NCBI GenBank assembly: GCA_051004815.1
Contig: JBPCJY010000018.1
Location: 1-64,000 of the forward strand
From: JBBQXY01 sp051004815
GTDB lineage: Bacteria; Chloroflexota; Ktedonobacteria; Ktedonobacterales; Ktedonobacteraceae
Direction of reading: 5' to 3'
DNA: 64,000 nucleotides
The notes under the pieces were generated by a model. It saw nothing but the letters and a program-made list of their open reading frames with translations, made no database searches and was not told where the DNA came from. A program made the position numbers and the translations under genes. Position 1 is the first letter of the stretch, and every line of letters starts with the position of its first letter. Below, piece by piece: positions 60,988 through 64,000 of this stretch.

Positions 60988-61941
60988 CTATTCTTCGTCG
61001 TCTTCTCGTTGTGCCTCAAACGCCTCGAAGGCCTTTTCAAAGCTCCCGTAGCGTTGAATATCTGCTTCGGTGATCAAATGAGAAGCGGTATAGTGCATGA
61101 AGACCTCATGCATGGTGACGAGTTCATCCCGCCCCATCAGTTCCGCCACGGTTCGTTTTAGCTCCATGGCATCTCCCAGTGCTACAATACGTCCCTGATC
61201 TATGATGGCCACACGATCACACAAAGCTTCCGCCTCATCCATATCGTGTGTTGTCAGTAAAATGGTTGCGTCATGGTCATCGCGCAGTTCGCGTACAAAT
61301 GTCTGCACGTCGATCTTTGAGCGCGGGTCCAGGCCCGTTGTCGGCTCATCCAGCAGCAGGACAATGGGGGCCGTGAGAAAAGCACGAGCAATGGCCACCT
61401 TCTGTTGCATCCCGCGTGACATGTTTTCTAACGGTGCCCCAATGCGATCAGGCTTGATCCCCAGACGACCGAGGATACTGCGTATCTTGGCGCGTGCCTC
61501 CGCCGTTGGCATGTTATAGAGTCGTGCCGCGTAGATGAGGTTTTCCATCGGCGAGAGCTTCTTGAAAAACGAGGCCTCGACGCTGACACGGTTGATCAGC
61601 CGCTGCACCGTGCGCTCATCCTTCTCGACATCGTAGCCAAAGATGGTGATAGAGCCAGTATCAGGAATGAGCAGGGTTGAGAGCATGCGGATCAAGGTCG
61701 ATTTGCCAGAGCCATTAGAGCCAAGAATGCCGACGATCTCGCGACGCTTGATAGTTATCGAAACATTATCGACGGCTCGTACCTCGCGTTTCTCTTCCTT
61801 CTGCTCCCCCTGCCTCTTGCGCCAACGCAGCAATGGCCGTGGTTTCTTGAATACCTTGCTCACGCCATCAATGACGACTGCATCTTTGCTGACGTCCAGC
61901 ACAATATCTTCCGCCGGTTGTATATCTACATGAATAGCCAC
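60988..61941 (-). CDS. DrrA-type ABC transporter ATPase
   Basis: The 317-residue ATPase has Walker A LGSNGSGKSTLI (about 82-93), the signature MSRGMQQKVAIARAF, Walker B LLLDEPTTGLDP and the switch TTHDMDEAEAL. A charged insert (KKPRPLLRWRKRQGEQKEEK near 35-55) precedes the domain and is unusual. The C-terminal 70 residues are acidic. The GTG at 61941 has a GGAAGG upstream and fits the family start better than an in-frame ATG 39 nt earlier. It pairs with the permease 14 nt downstream. Confidence 0.9.
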   Translation of the reverse strand: MAIHVDIQPAEDIVLDVSKDAVVIDGVSKVFKKPRPLLRWRKRQGEQKEEKREVRAVDNVSITIKRREIVGILGSNGSGKSTLIRMLSTLLIPDTGSITIFGYDVEKDERTVQRLINRVSVEASFFKKLSPMENLIYAARLYNMPTAEARAKIRSILGRLGIKPDRIGAPLENMSRGMQQKVAIARAFLTAPIVLLLDEPTTGLDPRSKIDVQTFVRELRDDHDATILLTTHDMDEAEALCDRVAIIDQGRIVALGDAMELKRTVAELMGRDELVTMHEVFMHYTASHLITEADIQRYGSFEKAFEAFEAQREDDEE

Positions 61942-62251
61942 TTGTCTGCTTTCCTTCCTTTGAACGGCCCAGGAGCACAATCCTCATATATTGCTTAGCA
62001 TAATGCTGGTCCCTGGTCGGTACATTGATCATCAGAACAGGCTCTATCCTGTCCTTCCGTACAAGAATTTTGATGCGCATAAGTGTCTTTCTCATTACAT
62101 ATTCCACCCCTGAACATCAACTATGGTCATTTTTCATCAACGAAAACAATAAGTCAGGCCTCGCTCGCTTTTATGGGTCAATCCCCCATGATCTCCTCCT
62201 CATGTGAGTTACGCGCTCCAATAGAAACAATGTGTGAGATGAAACAGACGA
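61942..62251. other. Gene-free interval upstream of the ABC-2 operon
   Basis: About 310 bp with no supported gene. It should hold the promoter of the minus-strand exporter operon. The left edge of the terminator at 62252 borders it on the right. Short frames on both strands lack RBS. Confidence 0.5.
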
Positions 62252-62293
62252 CAAAAAACCGTGGGACTGAATTCTTCTGCCAGTGCCCACGGT
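62252..62293 (-). terminator. Intrinsic terminator
   Basis: On the minus strand an 8-bp perfect stem (62286-62293 with 62258-62265, ACCGTGGG) is followed at once by six T residues. The loop is 20 nt and can pair further. It ends a transcript that comes from the right, that is, from the small ORF at 62322-62516. Confidence 0.8.
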
Positions 62294-62321
62294 TGAGGGT
62301 ATCTCTTTTGTTGTTACCTAC

Positions 62322-62516
62322 TCATGGAGTAGGTGGAGATTCCACGGGAATGGGCACACTGCACCCCTTGGTGCCAAAGGTCACGGGAGAATCGAACACG
62401 GAGATACCATCCCTATAACCAAGCGCAATGAGGCTAATGGACATAGCATGGCCGTGACATGCTGCTGTAATATCACGCAGCCGGGTCATGCAGAACCATT
62501 GGTTTCGAGTTGCCAT
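62322..62516 (-). CDS. Small ORF of 64 residues with RBS and terminator
   Basis: The ATG at 62516 has GGAAGGAG 9 nt upstream and encodes 64 residues beginning MATRNQWFCMTRLRD and ending PIPVESPPTP. A clear intrinsic terminator follows the stop by about 30 nt, so a short monocistronic transcript is likely. The sequence has three Cys and no recognisable domain. It could be a small protein or a non-coding RNA that happens to hold an open frame. Confidence 0.5.
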   Translation of the reverse strand: MATRNQWFCMTRLRDITAACHGHAMSISLIALGYRDGISVFDSPVTFGTKGCSVPIPVESPPTP

Positions 62517-62799
62517 GCTCGCCATCTCCTTCCATGAGATTTTTGAAGTAATGCTATTACCGACCAAAAAGGCCAGAATGAAGAAAAATGTAGAGGGATT
62601 ATTCCCACTGAAACGAGTATACGGGATGAACTTACATCTTGTCAAGGGCAATTTGACCACTTAGCAAGGAGTTACCATGTGTTCGTTAAGAATGTCGCTA
62701 GCGCAATTCTCACAAAGATGTTTCGCTATTAACAATAGACGAACCTGCTTCGTGATTTTTGTGTAGCAGTTTTGCCAGCAGACGGTATACGAAGCAGCA

Positions 62800-63171
62800 T
62801 TACTTACTTTTTATCAATTCCTCCAGACGACCTTGCTGAATTGTCTGTACGACTGCGATATGGCGTTTCACAGCCTTGTCCTCGGTCAGGCTGATAAACT
62901 CGCAAATGGTCATACGCACCATCGTCAGATAGTCGTTTTGCTGTGGAAAGACTGCAGTAACGTACCCACGTCCAATATTCTTGTCATTGTACGTGGCAAC
63001 CACGAAACGTTTGCCGTCAGGATCAATAACAGTGTGACGAACTACATCCAATACCTGTGGATGCATTGGAAGAGCATTAGGAATTTCAATAGCACGCGAT
63101 TGAGAGGGTTGTGGAGCATTAGTAGATGTGGATGGCAGCGCATCATTGGGTACAGCGTCATTTTTCAACAT
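62800..63171 (-). CDS. Hypothetical protein
   Basis: The 123-residue protein has a polar Ser/Pro/Asn-rich N-terminus (about 1-40) and a compact C-terminal domain with strands and helices (VVRHTVIDPDGKRFVVATYN, then GYVTAVFPQQNDYLTMVRM). No motif is recognised. The ATG at 63171 has CAGGAG 6 nt upstream; an in-frame start 39 nt earlier has none. It lies between the small ORF and the transglutaminase-like gene, all on the minus strand. Confidence 0.65.
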   Translation of the reverse strand: MLKNDAVPNDALPSTSTNAPQPSQSRAIEIPNALPMHPQVLDVVRHTVIDPDGKRFVVATYNDKNIGRGYVTAVFPQQNDYLTMVRMTICEFISLTEDKAVKRHIAVVQTIQQGRLEELIKSK

Positions 63172-63311
63172 GTTGTTCTCCTGGGAGCAATAGATTTTAT
63201 GCGTTATCAAAAGCCTGGCACCTCGTAGAATCCCACGGATTCTGTGGATGCCAGGCCAAAAACTCTATCTGATAGTGTACGTGACTATGCCCAATCCGTC
63301 AAATGGAGCTG

Positions 63312-64000
63312 CTACAAGTCCTTATCCTGATAAAAGTCACGTTTGACCCGCCTTCTGGCCCTCACGCGAGCCAGGGAACCCCAGAAACGGGATGGCAACA
63401 CCCACAAGATGTGGGGATGCCTCAGCATATAGAGGAAGAGTCGTGGTTGCAAACGCTTCCAGAGGCCGGACAACTCACGAATCTCTCCAGAACGACTCGG
63501 ATGGTCAGGGCTTTCAGGATCGGCCCAGACCTCGCGCACATAGATATCGCTAAAGCGTTCGAGGGTTGTAGCCTCCTCTGGCGTGGCTTGAGCCAGCACA
63601 CCAACATATTCATAGGGCGTTTGTGACCGTTGTATCTCGATACCAGCCCAATTTGCCAGCAGACAGACCCTGCCATAGAGTTGGGCGGACAGGCGGTGAT
63701 TACGGAACAGGCGACGCCACCAGATACCAAAGAAGATCAAACTGAACAGGATCAGCAGAGCAACACTGCCTGTCGCCACAGCAACCTGTTGTCGCAATTG
63801 AGCCGCTTCCTCAGCAGAAGTTTGTACGGTAATAGTACCGCCGTTGCTTGATGGATCATTGCTGCTCAAGCCGTGGTTCTTGGGCTTCACATTCGTAGCA
63901 GTATTGCCGGGATTGGTTGTTACGCCACTGGATGTGTATTGACCGGGTGCGGGACGATTGAAAGTAGCGAAACCAGCCGACGGCTCAAAATTGACCCACC
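63312..64000 (-). CDS. TgpA-like transglutaminase/DUF4129 protein, C-terminal part (cut by window edge)
   Basis: The minus-strand frame is open through the right edge of the window, so the N-terminus is missing. The first visible residues, WVNFEPSAGFATFNRP, match the end of a transglutaminase-core domain. A Gly/Asn/Thr-rich linker, one membrane helix (VALLILFSLIFFGIWWRRLF) and a cytosolic DUF4129-like domain (PYEYVGVLAQATPEEATTLE, RFSDIYVREVWADP) follow. TgpA-type proteins have N-terminal membrane helices, an outer transglutaminase domain and this tail. They often lie beside MoxR and DUF58 genes, which would be beyond the window. Confidence 0.8.
   Translation of the reverse strand, partial: WVNFEPSAGFATFNRPAPGQYTSSGVTTNPGNTATNVKPKNHGLSSNDPSSNGGTITVQTSAEEAAQLRQQVAVATGSVALLILFSLIFFGIWWRRLFRNHRLSAQLYGRVCLLANWAGIEIQRSQTPYEYVGVLAQATPEEATTLERFSDIYVREVWADPESPDHPSRSGEIRELSGLWKRLQPRLFLYMLRHPHILWVLPSRFWGSLARVRARRRVKRDFYQDKDL

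Overview
The window is a gene-dense bacterial chromosome segment of moderate G+C. The gene set includes a BTAD/AAA/TPR giant regulator, a PATAN-type chemosensory operon, a zinc-ribbon pseudokinase, a GH1/GH5 pair, an MmpL exporter and tandem GNATs. Together with REP-like 'cattctgagcg' palindromes between genes, this fits a multicellular Chloroflexota lineage such as the Ktedonobacteria. That assignment is inference from gene style; no rRNA or tRNA is present to prove it.

Layout. 1-10.3 kb: pseudokinase-like membrane protein, small zinc-binding protein, Nudix hydrolase, Mrp/NBP35 ATPase, Cof-type HAD phosphatase, the threonine-degrading pair kbl-tdh, a cysteine-less peroxiredoxin-like protein, a small membrane ORF interrupted by an in-frame amber codon, a Cys/Met-metabolism PLP enzyme and a Gly/Ser-rich protein. 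10.4-15.5 kb: an operon of FtsX-type ABC permease, ECF sigma factor, membrane anti-sigma-like protein and LolD-like ATPase. 15.5-21.6 kb: BON-domain protein, multi-TM HAMP-like protein, GH1 beta-glucosidase and a divergent secreted GH5 glycanase. 21.6-26.8 kb: a four-gene complex-I/hydrogenase-like module (NuoB, NuoI-NuoE hybrid, NuoF, and NuoG fused to a GltD-type flavoprotein) with no membrane subunit and no NuoD/large subunit. 27-30.7 kb: orphan HicB-like protein, membrane glycosyltransferase, leuB. 30.7-41.1 kb: chemosensory operon (PATAN, two CheY-like regulators, CheW, MCP with a Q/N-rich tail, hybrid CheA, small coiled coil), in the order of cyanobacterial Pix-type clusters. 41.4-49.7 kb: soluble GAF/PAS histidine kinase with an OmpR-type regulator, and divergently a 1335-residue BTAD/ATPase/TPR regulator. 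49.7-51.1 kb: a gene-poor island with a DUF4177-like gene, a decayed copy of it, and a 113-bp MITE-like element flanked by 11-bp direct repeats. 51-64 kb: AttH/CrtC-like lipoprotein with an MmpL transporter, smpB, MFS transporter with a 57-residue membrane partner, three tandem GNAT acetyltransferases, a second repeat element with 38-bp tandem units, an ABC-2 exporter, a 64-residue ORF with its own terminator, a hypothetical protein, and the 3' end of a TgpA-like transglutaminase cut by the window edge.

How the parts work together. The best-supported functional units are threonine to glycine plus acetyl-CoA (tdh-kbl), cellulose or beta-glucan use (GH5 outside, GH1 inside), a sigma-controlled ABC exporter, a soluble NAD(P)H-linked Fe-S/flavin electron-transfer complex, and a motility-type phosphorelay. 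Convergent genes are packed so tightly that stop codons abut, overlap or lie inside the arms of long inverted repeats (near 5.17, 9.6, 15.5, 30.7 and 55.2 kb). The most interesting unit is the 21.6-26.8 kb electron-transfer module. The sigma-embedded ABC operon and the two MITE-like elements come next.
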